Part shown: piece after piece, positions 1-10,279 of the stretch
How the letters are laid out: each line of letters opens with the position of its first letter
Position numbering within the stretch: the stretch's first letter is position 1
Assembly: GCA_029298735.1 (NCBI GenBank)
Contig: JANSLP010000363.1
Coordinates: 1 to 31,373 of the forward strand
Source: Ophiostoma sp. CBS 140.51
Taxonomy: Eukaryota; Ascomycota; Sordariomycetes; Ophiostomatales; Ophiostomataceae
Direction of reading: 5' to 3'
DNA length: 31,373 bases
Made by a program: the position numbers and the translations under genes
Notes under the pieces: model-generated
Databases searched by the model: none
Told to the model about the DNA's origin: nothing
Seen by the model: the letters and a program-made list of their open reading frames with translations, nothing else

Positions 1-143
1 AAAACAGTAAATTTTGTCATTTTATGTAAACCAAAGCCATACTAACAGGCAACGAAATAAATTAAATATACATGCAACATGCAATTGATAACATTTTACA
101 AAAGACAAAAACACTTCCTCACACCTCCCCTCACCGCATATCT
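1..143. other. 3' flank of the P450 gene, window edge
   Basis: This is A/T-rich sequence immediately downstream of the P450 stop codon (the P450 is read on the minus strand). It should hold the 3' UTR and polyadenylation region. No further coding sequence can be supported before the window edge. Confidence 0.5.
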
Positions 144-1769
144 CTACAAATCCTTTGTCCGCGCCTCAGACTCTGCAATCCACTTCCGCACTTGGGCCTC
201 GTCGCGGACCTTGAGGCCAATCTTGAAGGGCTTGGGATCCGTGGTCAGCGATGTGGGGTTGGCAGTGCAGTTTATGGCGTCGATGACGGGTGCTTCAGCA
301 GGGTCCTTGCACGGAAGGATCTCAAAAGCAGTAATCAGGCGGATGTAGGCCGTGTACAGCTCTCTGTTGGCCAGGTGGGAGCCAGCGCACATACGCGAAC
401 CGGCACCGTATGCGAAGTGTGCCGTGCCGGTACCAGCCTCACTGCTGTCGAGGTAGCGCTCAGGGATAAACTCTGAAGGGTTCTTGAAGCGATCGGCGTC
501 GTAGTCGGCGGCATAGGCATTCATGAAGAAGGTGGTACCGGCAGGGATGACGGCACCGTTCCAAGCAATATCCTTGATGTTTGTGCGAGGCAGGCAGATG
601 GGGATGACGGTCCAGAACCGGAGAGTCTCCTTGACGAGGGCAGTAACATAGGGCACCTTCTCCTCCACGAGACACTTCTCCCACGACTCACCGTTGGGGT
701 ACACAGCCTCAATAGCCTCAAGACACTTGGCCTGGATAGCCTGGCCGTGCTTCGTGGACAGATACGCGAGACCCATGACGATGTTACCGGGGACAGTGTC
801 GAGGCCGGCGGAAACCATGGTCAAGCAGATGGACTTGATCTCGGCTGTGATGGTCAGTCAATATGCACACGGTTACATATATTCAAATCAAGCTGGGGAT
901 GGGGATTGCCTACCTTCGTTGAGCTTTGCTTCCGGGTCCTTGAGAATGTTACCAGTGATGCAAGGCTTGTCGGTACCAGCAGCAATGCGCTCCTTGAGCC
1001 CCGTCAACAGGTTGGACAGGTAGCGATCGCGACGCTGGCGGAACTCCTCGGCCGATGTGCTCTGCTTGGGAATCACGCGGAGAAGTGGGACGTAATCTTG
1101 CCAGTTGTTGCTCGTGGAGCGGAAGTTGGAGATTTCACGCTCAACATAGGTGATCTCCTTGAGCAGTTCGCTGTCAATGGTGCCGTCGATCCGGTAGCCG
1201 TAGTTGAGCGTGAGCGACGTGTTGAGCGCGAAGCGGGCAAAGTAAAAGATCGGGTCGACGTCAGTCGTGCCATTCTCTGAGTCCTCAAGAAGCTCCTTGA
1301 TGCTGACAGTCGACTCAAGGTCCAAAATGGGCATGTAAGACTGAACAGCAGGACGGTTGAGGGCGGTGCCGGCTGCCTTGCGGCGCTGCTTGCAAGATTC
1401 ATCCCAGGGCGACGTGCCGATGGTGAAGCCTTGGGAAGACGAGACAACCGAATGGAAGGTGTGGAACATGGGCCGGGAAATCAGCGCGGCCTGGTTTGTG
1501 ATCCAGAAATGCTTGACGGTCTCGTATGAGTTGACAAAGACGACACGGCGGTTGCCCAGCCGTGTCTGGAATACAGGGCCGTACTTGGCAGCCCATTTCT
1601 GAGCGACGGTGGCATGGCTGGTGCCGAGCTGGAGCAGGTTGCCAAAGATGGGCACGCCTGGAATCTCGGGGATGCCCTTGATCTTGGGCGTGTCGGTGGA
1701 GTTGAAGTACTTGAGGGCGAAGAAAATGGCAGCTGCCACAAGGGCAATGGCGACCTGGAAGGAGATCAT
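144..1769 (-). CDS. Cytochrome P450, CYP504-like (phenylacetate / 3-hydroxyphenylacetate hydroxylase type)
   Basis: The gene has two exons, 1769-914 and 844-144. The 69-nt intron (845-913) runs from GTAGGC to CACAG and splits Ala286. The product is about 518 aa. Residues 1-20 form a hydrophobic N-terminal anchor, as in ER-bound microsomal P450s. The I-helix motif AGLDT lies at 298-302, the K-helix ETLR at 358-361 and PERY at 413-416. The haem loop YGAGSRMCAG has its cysteine ligand at 438. The stretch around residues 115-150 (GTSPWDESCKQRRKAAG, ALNRPAVQSYMPILDLE) matches what I remember of fungal CYP504 enzymes. In Aspergillus nidulans these are PhacA (phenylacetate 2-hydroxylase) and PhacB (3-hydroxyphenylacetate 6-hydroxylase), and both feed homogentisate. 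The divergent neighbour is homogentisate dioxygenase, which strongly supports this role. Which ring substrate it uses cannot be decided from sequence alone. The family call is near certain and the exact reaction is inferred. Confidence 0.92.
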
Positions 1770-2294
1770 GACGTGCTAGGACCAGAAATGGATTGAAGGG
1801 AAACTGGACACGCAGAAGCAGCCCAGGGTTGATGATGTGAAACGCAAGTTGCTAGAAAACTCGAGGCCCAATTGAGTCTGGCCGTTTCCTCTTTCTTATG
1901 CTCTTGTGCCTTTTGATCTTTCCCCGCCTTTGTTTCCAAGTATGGCCCATTTCCGTCTATAAAGCCGGCTGAGATCGGCGAGCCGCAACATGTCTGCCCC
2001 TTGACAGTAGCTCGGAGCGTGTCCGGAACGACGGTATGGACAACTTGCTTTTGGGGAACTGTTGTAGGTTATGTGGCGCCCAATGACGGAGCCAGAATTT
2101 GTCAAAAGAGCTGTGAACAAGCTACAGTGGGTACTCGCTAATGTCTGTTGGCACGTATTATCAAGGGAAGCCTTAGGAGTGCTAAAGCCAATGTCCCATG
2201 TCCCCGAGAGCCCCTAAAACCCCAGATTCAGGGACTTGGCTCCCCAGAAAGGCTCCAAATCGTTATGCAGCAAGTGCTGCGTATTTTTGCGGGG

Positions 2295-2324
2295 TATTCC
2301 GAATCCGCACATATTCCGAATCCG
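2295..2324. promoter_or_regulatory. Duplicated 13-bp element with CCG-N3-CCG core (candidate Zn2Cys6 binding sites)
   Basis: The word TATTCCGAATCCG occurs exactly twice, at 2295-2307 and 2312-2324, so the starts are 17 bp apart. Each copy contains two CCG triplets separated by 3 bp. Paired CCG/CGG triplets are the usual recognition units of Zn2Cys6 factors, and one is encoded 2.4 kb away (4745-7193). The repeat is seen directly and its function as an operator is inferred. Confidence 0.45.
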
Positions 2325-2435
2325 ACACGGTCCTTCTTGAACAGATTCCAGACCTTTCCGTTGTTATCCACTGTCTGGAATCAGCAACAATATGGCGTAC
2401 TTTGTAGATGACGATACGATGTGACGTCGGCGGCC

Positions 2436-2453
2436 GGTTCTCGTGAAAGAACC
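2436..2453. repeat. Short inverted repeat in the divergent promoter
   Basis: GGTTCT and AGAACC form perfect 6-bp arms around a 6-nt spacer. It lies next to a CGG-rich run (CGGCGGCCGG) at 2428-2437. It could be a dimeric protein site, but an 18-bp element of this kind can also occur by chance. Confidence 0.3.
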
Positions 2454-2680
2454 AGCGGGTGTACGGGGAAGATACACGCAGAAATTGCAGTGGTCTAATT
2501 GACTTTGGATCCATCTGATAAAGGTCGCCTTGTTCGACCCATGTTTGTTTTAGTTTGATTTTTCTTCGCCTGTTCCAACACACAACTTGATATCCCGCTC
2601 TCTGTTGTTTGTGCCGCGCCACTGGATTTCCATTTACACCATTTAACCCTCTATTTCATTCACCACACAACAGCATCACG

Positions 2681-4091
2681 ATGCCGACAACAAATTTCGA
2701 CGTTGCTGAAAAATACGAGTACCTCAATGGTTTCGGCTCGTATCATGAGTAGGTCAACGGCGAATATTGGTTTTTCCAAAGCTGACGATCAATGCTAACA
2801 ACTCAGATCCGAGGCCATACCAGGCGCACTACCGGTAGGCCAGAACTCACCGCAGAATCCGGCCTACGGTCTCTATGTGGAGAAGTTCTCCGGTACAGCT
2901 TTCACAGCACCTCGCAAAGAGAACCAGCAGTCATGGCTGCACCGCATTCTGCCAGCTGCAGCACACGAGCCGTTTGAAAAGTCGGAAAAGCAGCTGCCAG
3001 GCCACTCTGACCGGGGTATTGCGCAGTTTGAGCAGATCCCCAACCAACTGCGGTGGGATCCGTTTGACATTGCATCTGGCACAGATTTTCTGAGCGGTCT
3101 GGAGCTTATTTCTGGCGCCGGCAACCCTGCTACCAAGACCGGCCTTGGCATCTATGTGTATGCTGCCAGTCAGAGCATGGAGAAGAACCAGGCGTTCTAC
3201 TCGGCCGATGGTGATTTTCTAATTGTTACGCAGCAAGGCGCACTTGATATACAGACAGAGCTTGGCAAGCTGCTGGTCCGCACAAACGAGATCGCCGTCA
3301 TCCCCCGCGGTGTCCGCTTCCGTGTTGACCTGGTCGATGGTTCTGGCGATGCCCGCGGCTACATTTTGGAGCTCTTCCAGGGCCACTTCCAGCTTCCTGA
3401 TCTCGGCCCCATTGGCTCCAACTGTCTGGCCAACACACGCGACTTCCAAGCCCCTATGGCCTTCTACGAGGACGACCAGTCGCGCTGGCGCGTGACGGCC
3501 AAGTTTGGTGGCCAGCTCTTTGATGCGCGCCAAAACCACAGCCCGTTTGACGTTGTGGCCTGGCACGGAAACTATTACCCCTACAAGTACGATTTGGGCC
3601 GTTTCAACAGCATTGGATCCATCAGCTTTGACCATCCGGACCCGAGCATCTTCACTGTCTTGACGGCGCCGAGCCCTGTAGTTGGCACGGCTGTGGCCGA
3701 TTTTGTCATCTTCCCGCCCCGCTGGCTGGTGGCTGAGGGCACATTTCGGCCGCCGTGGTACCATCGCAACACCATGTCTGAATTTATGGGACTCATCTCA
3801 GGTAGCTACGATGCCAAGGTGGGCGGCAAGGGTGGCTTCCAGCCTGGCGGTGCCTCTTTGCACAATGTTATGGGTGCTCATGGTCCGGATGCCAACAGCT
3901 ACGAGAAAGCAACAAAAGCAGACCTGGCCCCGCAAAAGGTGGGCGATGGAGCAATGGCGTTCATGTTTGAAAGTTCTTTGATGCTGGGCGTGACGGACTG
4001 GTCACTGAAAAAGTGCCAAAAGGTGCAGGATCTGTACAACGAGCACAGTTGGGGTGAGCTGAAGCGTCGTTTTTCGCCGCTGTCAAAGTAG
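2681..4091 (+). CDS. hmgA: Homogentisate 1,2-dioxygenase
   Basis: This enzyme opens the homogentisate ring to maleylacetoacetate using Fe(II) and O2, the central step of phenylalanine, tyrosine and phenylacetate breakdown. There are two exons: 2681-2748 (22 codons plus 2 nt) and 2807-4091. The 58-nt intron begins GTAGGT and has a GCTAAC branch site at 2794-2799. The product is 450 aa, the usual length for the family. The N-terminus (YEYLNGFGSYHESEA, then NPAYGLYVEKFSGTAFTAPR) is typical of HGO. The iron ligands are His342 and Glu348 in WYHRNTMSEFMG and His381 in HGPDAN; His276 in AWHGNYYPYKY is the conserved active-site histidine. GGFQPGGASLHN precedes the third ligand, with three more residues between the second and third ligands than in human HGO. 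No key residue is missing, so it should be active. AATAAA follows the stop by 61 bp. Confidence 0.97.
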
Positions 4092-4151
4092 AGCGGTGTT
4101 AGTGCAGAGAATGTAGGATAACAAATTCAACCTTGAAAATGTCGTAGAATC

Positions 4152-4157
4152 AATAAA
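4152..4157 (+). terminator. Polyadenylation signal of hmgA
   Basis: AATAAA lies 61 bp after the hmgA stop codon in A/T-rich sequence, a usual position for a 3'-end signal. A second A/T stretch (TTTCATAAATATC) follows at once. Confidence 0.5.
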
Positions 4158-4744
4158 TAATTTCATAAATATCATGTTTGCTCTCGTCAAGAAGTGATTT
4201 GATCTGAAAAGCGATTTGTTACACTTCCTTGGTGTGATTCGGCCTGGCTCGGTACATTGATGCCCCGGCACAGGGCGTTGTACTTTGTACTTCGTTGGCC
4301 GTCGGGCAGGACTCCATAGCAGGCGTCATTAGTGCACATTTGGAGAAGCCCATTTACGCCAGCGTGCTTGTCCAGGTTTTAAATCCATCCTTACTGTTAT
4401 TAGTGCTTAATAGCTCGGTCATGTTCCATTTCCCCTTCCCCCCAGGCGCCCCCAGCCCCAGGCTTCTCCGCACTCGCCGGCAGGTCGCCCCGGCTGTTTC
4501 TCTCCACTGTGCCCTACCAGTCATAATACAGCCTGTCCTACCTGCCCATCCACCTAACGTGGGTCAATGGGTCACATGCGCTGAACTTTGCGGTCTTTGG
4601 TCCTTAGCCAGAGCATTTTACTCCATTTTAGCAGCGTCCTGTCCAATCCCTCGCGCCCCAAAACTCATCACGGACCTTGGTAACGTTTTCTTCGCCGTCA
4701 ACTTCGACAAAACGCGCCCTGCTCGCCCTCTCGACCCACTCGCC
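4158..4744. other. Intergenic and 5' leader of the first Zn2Cys6 regulator
   Basis: The region includes TTGTACTTTGTACTTCG near 4278, a C/T-rich stretch from about 4425 to 4560, and the probable 5' UTR of the regulator. The reading frame of the regulator's first exon stays open upstream to 4295, but that extension has no recognisable domain. Confidence 0.4.
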
Positions 4745-7193
4745 ATGGCTGCTTCGTCGTCGGATGCCGCCATGTCTAATCTTCGAAAACGCCGTACGCC
4801 GTACACAACGGTGGCCTGGTTCGTGCTTTGCCTTCCCTGTCATACAATGTCAAGCTTCCCTGCCGTGTCCTGTCGCTAATACAATGTCTGCGCAGCGTGT
4901 ATGTCCCCTCTACAGTTCATGTTCCATTCTGCCATAGACAAAATCCCGCGTTTGCTGCCAAAACCTCTGCCCAGCCACATTCAAATCACGGAAACTGACA
5001 ATTCGCTCTTCCAGATCCTGCAAACAGAGAAAAACAAAATGCAGCGGTGAACGACCCTGTCGTGGGTGCCGGCGCATCGGCGTTTCGTGCACCTACGAGC
5101 GTGTGACACGCTTCCAGAACCAAAACCGAAGCAGCACAGGTGCCGCCACGAAAGAACGCAGCCAGACATCCGACCAGATCTCCAACCCTGACCAGCACCC
5201 GCCGCAATCGACCGGCATTCGATCCAGCGTATCCGTACCCGCATCTGAACCGACAGAACCCGCGGCCTCCTTCCAGCTCCGGCCGACAAGCCTCGACTAC
5301 TACTTGCGCCTGGCTGAGAAGCGCCTGGGCGCCCTAAGCCCCGACGAGACCGTCTCATCTCCACCAGAGGGCAGACCGCCCATTATTGGCGAGCGCACAA
5401 TACGGACACTGTCAGAGGCACGGAAACGCGACTGCCCGGGAGCTGCCCTGGCTGCCTTCAGTCTGGATCATTGGAAGGGTATCCTGCAGATCTGGGCCGA
5501 GGAGGTCGGCTTCCAGTACCCGTTTATCGATACGGACACATTGGCACACGACATTGTGGGTGCGTCCCGTGAGAACGTCCAGCAAAACACCAGCCCGGCC
5601 TCGGGAAACTCTGTCACGGCCAGCACGCCCGGCACCAACCACAGGAGACATGTCGAAGACACAGCCATCATGATCCTCGTGGTCGTTGCCATCCTCGTCG
5701 ACCCGACTCTTGTTTCAACAGCAAATCCATTGGCAGAGGCCATCTACCGTGACGTGTTGATCCGCACACATATTGCGGATGTCGACCGAGATGATGTTTC
5801 GTTGATGACCGTCGCCGCCAGCTACTTTTTTCTCAGTGACCGTGAAGTGCTGGCATGGCGAGCCATCAGCGGCGTCATGCGTCTGCTGCAGGAGGAACGA
5901 GTGCTGCAGAATTACGACGAGCCTCATGCATCGGCAGTGGCTTCCTCTGTGGCGGCTGGTGACGACCGCCTCTACTGGTCCGCTTTTACCATGGAGCGTC
6001 GTTTCAGCTTCTCTACCGGCCTTCCGTTTGCCGTACGCGACACCGACATCCAGCACTGGCCACACTTTTCCGACACATCAATCTCCACCGCTTATCTCAA
6101 GAGCATGGTCGACTACTGCCGCATTTCCTCCGAGGTGCGCAAGCTGATTCTGCTGCCCGCTGCACCGCCGGCTCCTTATGCACTCACTGCCACGCGCGAC
6201 TTTTTGGACTTTCGCGTCGTCCAATGGCAAAAGAATCTGCCGGCCGCACTTGTTTTTCGTGGTGTCGGTGACACTTTTGATCCAACCCGTGAACGTCGTG
6301 GCGAGTATCGCCTCCGCCTGATTCTTTACCTGCGCGGCAGCCAGATGCGTACCGTTATCCATCGCAAGTCTGGTCTTGCCGCTCTCTCGTCGGGCACCGC
6401 CAACACAACGGCGTTCGACCCTGCCAGTGCCAACATCCTGGCCTTGATTGCACAAGACACGATCCGCATCCTGGTTGCACTGGCCCGTGATACCGACATC
6501 TACCATGCCCAGCACAAGACGTTTAACCACTTCCTCGAGACAGCACTCACATCTCTCCTTTTGTGTGCCGGTACAACACAAAGTACGGCCTTCATGTCCT
6601 TCTTGCCGGACGTCATGGAAGCCATGGCGCTCGTCGAGCGGCTGTCTGTCCACTCGCCCATCACGCGGGCTCTTGCCATGAAGCTGCGAGGAGTGCAGAA
6701 TGTCGTCAACGCGTTCCGTGCGCGTGTCGAGCAGCAGGCTGCCGCAGCACAGGCCAAGGGAGACAAGGAGGCCAACGGCGAAATCCAAGACGGCCCCCTG
6801 ACACAACCTGCCATCCTTCCTGCCCAAGAGTTTTTCCTTAATCACCACGGCCAAAATGGTCAGCAAGGTCAACGAGGCCAACCGGGCATTCCAGATCAGA
6901 CAATTCCTGGTTTGGCACGCCCTACAACCCTGGATCCCAGTGTCGAGGTTCCCGTGCTGCCACCAATGTCTAGCCAGCGGCTATCCTTTGAACTGGGCCG
7001 TTTCTTCCCGCCAGACCTTCCATCACAGTCTGTGGGCAGTGGAAATAATGGCGCTAATGGTACCAATGCCGCTGGTCCTCCACCAACAAACCACGGCGTG
7101 GACTTCCTTCCGCCTTTTGATGTCAACTCCCCCATGTTTGATTTTCTAGGAGTGGGCAATATTCTTGACGACTACGAAAACTTTGCTTTTTGA
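4745..7193 (+). CDS. Zn2Cys6 transcription factor 1 (candidate cluster regulator)
   Basis: The best model has three exons: 4745-4818, a 3-nt exon at 4896-4898, and 5015-7193, giving 751 aa. The start was chosen for its context (CGCCATGGCT) and because it places a basic stretch, NLRKRRTPYTTVA, directly before the zinc cluster. The spliced cluster is C25-x2-C28-x6-C35-x5-C41-x2-C44-x6-C51, which is canonical. A fungal-specific regulatory (middle homology) region follows from about residue 170 (AFSLDHWKGILQIW) to about 520, with ERRFSFSTGLPFAVRD near 352-366. Residues about 600-700 are Q/G/P-rich. The C-terminus is acidic and aromatic (GNILDDYENFAF), resembling an activation tail. It sits between hmgA and the ABM gene, so pathway-specific control of the P450/hmgA promoter is likely but inferred. 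Its 3' end meets the ABM gene 66 bp away. Confidence 0.86.
4896..4898 (+). other. Probable 3-nt microexon (CGT) of transcription factor 1
   Basis: Exon 1 ends GCC TG before donor GTTCGT (4819). The next exon is only CGT, bounded by acceptor TGCGCAG (to 4895) and a perfect donor GTATGT (4899). Acceptor TTCCAG (to 5014) leads to ATCCTGC. Spliced this way the codons are TGC GTA TCC TGC (Cys-Val-Ser-Cys), which supplies the first zinc ligand with correct CxxC spacing. Direct splicing from 4818 to 5015 would create TGA. The flanking introns would be 77 and 116 nt; CTAATAC and CTGAC branch-like sites precede the acceptors. Confidence 0.7.
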
Positions 7194-7259
7194 TCATTCT
7201 CATGACTTGTTTGCATCAAAATATCATACGCCGTTTTATTTTCGGTCTTGATCCAATCT

Positions 7260-8112
7260 CTAATCAAATGACGACGCCACCTGCTTAAAGACACGGATAG
7301 TCAACCCCGTGCGTATCTTCAGGTTCTCTACCTGGTTGTGCCGGTTGTTAACCACCGCGTCACATACTTTATGCACGTCAAAGGCCGCAAGGTCACGGTA
7401 TACTTCAAGACTGTACAGCGCCGAGGGATCGGCCGCGTCCATCACAAAGTTGTACCCAAGCGTTCCCTCCTTTTCGCTCTGTTCGACAAACGAAGTAACC
7501 GTCTTCCAGCAGTTCACACCCGCTGGAACCGTCCCAGGGTTGTACTGAATTCGAGCCGCGACGACGTACAGATCTTCAGTGGTCGAGTACGGGCTGTTGG
7601 GGCGGAACGAAAACCCCGTGGCTGGGGTCAGATTCTGCTCCTTTGGTGGCTCACGCAAAAGGGTTTTGAACTCTACCACATTTGAGACGTATGCTGCGCT
7701 CTCCGAGAAGGCACGGTAGTCGGGTTCGCTTCGATATCTGCCGTCGGCGATACACTGTCAGCATTCGGTCCTATCACGGTTAATGCTAGGGAAACGCACA
7801 TTTCCTGGATCATTATCGCGGGCAATTCGCCTGTAAAAGGCCGGTGTTGTGTCTCGCCATACACCCACGGTAGGACGCCAGTACTGTCGTCAGCGACCTG
7901 TTGCCAAACCCAGATGCCGACTACGGCCTCTCTGTCGGTGCGAGCATGTTGAACGACAGCGGCCAGTGTTTTGAGAACCTGCAGTGGATTTGTTAGCATC
8001 ATCGCCACTAAGTTTTGGGGCATTGTCAAGTTAACAACAAAAATTGGTGACTTACTGCCTCCTCGTTGCACGGTTTTGGGGCCAGGTGACGCCAAACAAT
8101 AAAATTGGACAT
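7260..8112 (-). CDS. Two-repeat ABM-fold protein (antibiotic biosynthesis monooxygenase / quinol monooxygenase-like)
   Basis: There are three exons: 8112-8056, 7978-7800 and 7737-7260. The introns are 77 nt (GTAAGT donor, GCTAAC branch) and 62 nt (GTGCGT donor, CTGAC branch). The product is 237 aa. Exon 1 encodes MSNFIVWRHLAPKPCNEEA. Two halves look alike. One runs from about residue 35 (EAVVGIWVWQQ) to IQEIYRSEPDYRAFSE near 85. The other runs from about 165 (EGTLGYNFVMD) to YSLEVYRDLAAFDVH near 190. This is the dimeric alpha/beta-barrel (ABM) pattern, with an E-x-Y strand followed by an A-x-x-x-H-like helix. Family members include cofactor-independent quinol and anthrone oxygenases, but many fungal copies are uncharacterised. 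In this setting it may oxidise a quinol or remove a reactive intermediate. The fold is moderately supported and the reaction is a guess. There is no signal peptide. Confidence 0.74.
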
Positions 8113-8706
8113 GGCTTAATCAGATAGAGAACTCAAAGTTGTCTTGACTGGACTGATAATATTGTTTGTTTCTAATGATGAATTTTCCTGGTGTCTGTTC
8201 TGTTTACGCTGGAGCTATTTATGTATTTTGATCTCGCCTGCGGTTGACAGTGGTGCGGGGACGCCCCACGCTGTTTTGGTTCACTGAGTCCCAAAAACCG
8301 TCACAGGGACACCAAAAAGCACTGGGGAAATGGTGGAAGAGGCCTAATGATTCATTGTCAATAAAAGCGACTCTGTGCCCAAAAAGCTTAATTCTCTACA
8401 CAACTATTGCCCTGAGCCAAGGGAAAGAAATATGTACAGAAAAAAGTCAATTCCTCCAGCAGATCCCCACTCCTCCCACGTCGGACACCTTCTTTAATTA
8501 TGACCCCATGCAAGTTCCTCCCTGCCTAACATCGACATACAATTTGCTATGGAGAATTGTTTGAACAGGGGCGGCAAACTATTGTGTTAAAAGAGGGCGG
8601 CACATGTGCCAATCACCGCGAGCCGTCCATAAAAAAAATGTTCCTGCCTCAAGTGGCTAGTGATCAGATCCACGGCCAAGAACCAGTTCTGCGGGATCCA
8701 TATCCG

Positions 8707-8967
8707 TTAGCCCTGTACGCGGGCCAGACATACATAAGCTCTGGCCGGAGAAGACGCACGTGGCCGTCGTACTATGGAACCACGGTAATACAGTTTAAGT
8801 GCCTCCAACAAATCAGAGTAAATTAACTGCAGCACACTTGCAATTAGGACACGGTTGAAGGACTCATTGGGGAAATCTGTTAAGAGTTTTCCAACCCTCG
8901 GTCGCACTTCAGTTAGCAAAGAATATATGGCTGGTCGTACAGCTTTGGGTGTGACGTATTGGATCAA
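8707..8967 (-). pseudogene. Gene fragment resembling the N-terminal helical part of fungal NACHT/ankyrin-type (NLR-like) proteins
   Basis: An 86-codon open stretch encodes a helical segment, including VLIASVLQLIYSDLLEALKL followed by YYRGS. Patterns of this kind (vY-x-dil-x-F/l-x2-al-x-yy) occur ahead of the NACHT domain in many fungal STAND proteins. Upstream on the same strand the frame continues out of register. No NACHT or repeat domain follows, so if the likeness is real it is a relic. It rests on pattern memory only. Confidence 0.2.
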
Positions 8968-9540
8968 CGTTTGGCGGTAATGGCGTCTGGCAATCCTTGG
9001 GACATGCTCAGTGTGGAGTAATGATACGCCAAAGCGGCACGGTTCGAGGCTGCGTTGGCTTTACTGCATGGCTGCGTCTCTTAACGTGGTCCACCTATTG
9101 GTGCCTCTAATTTCCACGTCCCCTCTGACGAAGCTCTCGACATTCCCCCACTGCACTTCCGCATATTTTTCTCAACACTCGATTTTAGCTCGATAGGTAT
9201 GTTCCACGGGTTCCTAGTGCCGCCAGCCTTCTGCACGTAGCCCGGCATCTTGCCGATCTACACCACGATCCACAACTTCTACGACCCCACGTTCCAGAAC
9301 CAGTTGCTAATGGCTAGAGAACGCACGACACGAAGTTATTTTCGACAGCTCTCATCGCTACTACCGCTGAGAACTTTGTTCCGAGCTGTCTATTGATGCC
9401 ACTCACAACATTTACAAGGGTGTTATGGGCTCGCCCCGATAATGTTGTCCTCAATAGCTCAGTCGCCCCAAGCTGCAGAGATGTGGAACAGTGAAACAAC
9501 GACCCAGTACTGTGGTGGATTCAACTCTGTCTGCTGTACT

Positions 9541-9955
9541 CTAAATGCACATCGCTCTTGCAGCCGCACCTGTCATATCGTCTTTGCCCAGCCCACAGCT
9601 GAGATTGACGAGTAGCTTAGAGAAGAGCGTCCAGTAGGTGAGGCAAAACCCGGGCGGAGGTGTTGTGATGTAGGCAGCAACGCGCTTCTCTGCCATTTTG
9701 TATGAGTATACGTATGTCTCTGATTGAGAGGTCAACAATTGATAGGTACAGCCAGATCATGCCCCCAAGAAGTGCCCAAGTGATTGCGGCAGCTGTGTGT
9801 TTTGCGTCGTTAACAACGACTTCCCTAATTGGGACTAGCGTTACCGTCTGCCAGGGACCTTTCCGGCCCTCAGTGGCGTTTGCCGTTATTTTGTGGGTCT
9901 GTCCTTCACCCTCTTTCCCATTGAGGAAGCCACGACTACTCCAAGTAGACGACAT
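9541..9955 (-). pseudogene. Possible decayed membrane-protein fragment
   Basis: Two overlapping minus-strand frames look like parts of one sequence. An upstream part has a clear hydrophobic helix (ITWALLGGMIWLYLSIVDLSI). A downstream part in another frame has GFCLTYWTLFSKLLVNLSC. The frames meet near 9700-9720 with no usable intron between them, because the only GT-AG pair would be about 30 nt. This suggests a frameshifted relic. No family is recognised. Confidence 0.25.
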
Positions 9956-10279
9956 GCACAGACGGGAACTGCGGATGCAGACACATCCTTGGCCTCTTGA
10001 GTGCTTCCAATGTTTTTATTTTGTTCATTTTTCAAGATTGGTTTAATTGCAAAATAGTATTTATGAAATAACTTATAAACTATGTTGTTGCGCAAAGTAG
10101 ACATCCGTCAATTTTCTCACTGCACAACAATAATATGATAGGTACAACATACAATTACTTTCTTTTCTTCTCATTGTCGATGAGGTTCCAACTTTCAGCC
10201 TTTTCAAGGCCATGACATTTCATATACATGCAAGCTACAGTGTAAGAGTTCACTGCCCTGCTCAAAGTGGACAGAAAAT

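Larger units (their letters stand above)
1770..2680. promoter_or_regulatory. Shared divergent promoter region of the P450 and hmgA
   Basis: These 911 bp separate two divergently transcribed genes that act in the same expected pathway, so co-regulation is plausible. Sites seen are a duplicated CCG-N3-CCG element (2295-2324), a half-CRE-like TGACGTCG at 2422-2429 and an inverted repeat at 2436-2453. A TATA-like TATAAA at 1960-1965 reads on the plus strand. The stretch before the hmgA ATG is C/T- and CA-rich, as in many fungal 5' leaders. No ORF here looks coding. Confidence 0.6.

Noticed and set aside
4295..4879. A 194-codon open frame that includes exon 1 of regulator 1
   Set aside because: Only the last 25 codons before the intron are coding in the supported model. 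The upstream part has no domain, and the ATG at 4745 has the better context.
9040..9060. A GGTTCGA word that could be a tRNA T-loop
   Set aside because: No acceptor stem, D-arm or anticodon arm can be folded around it.
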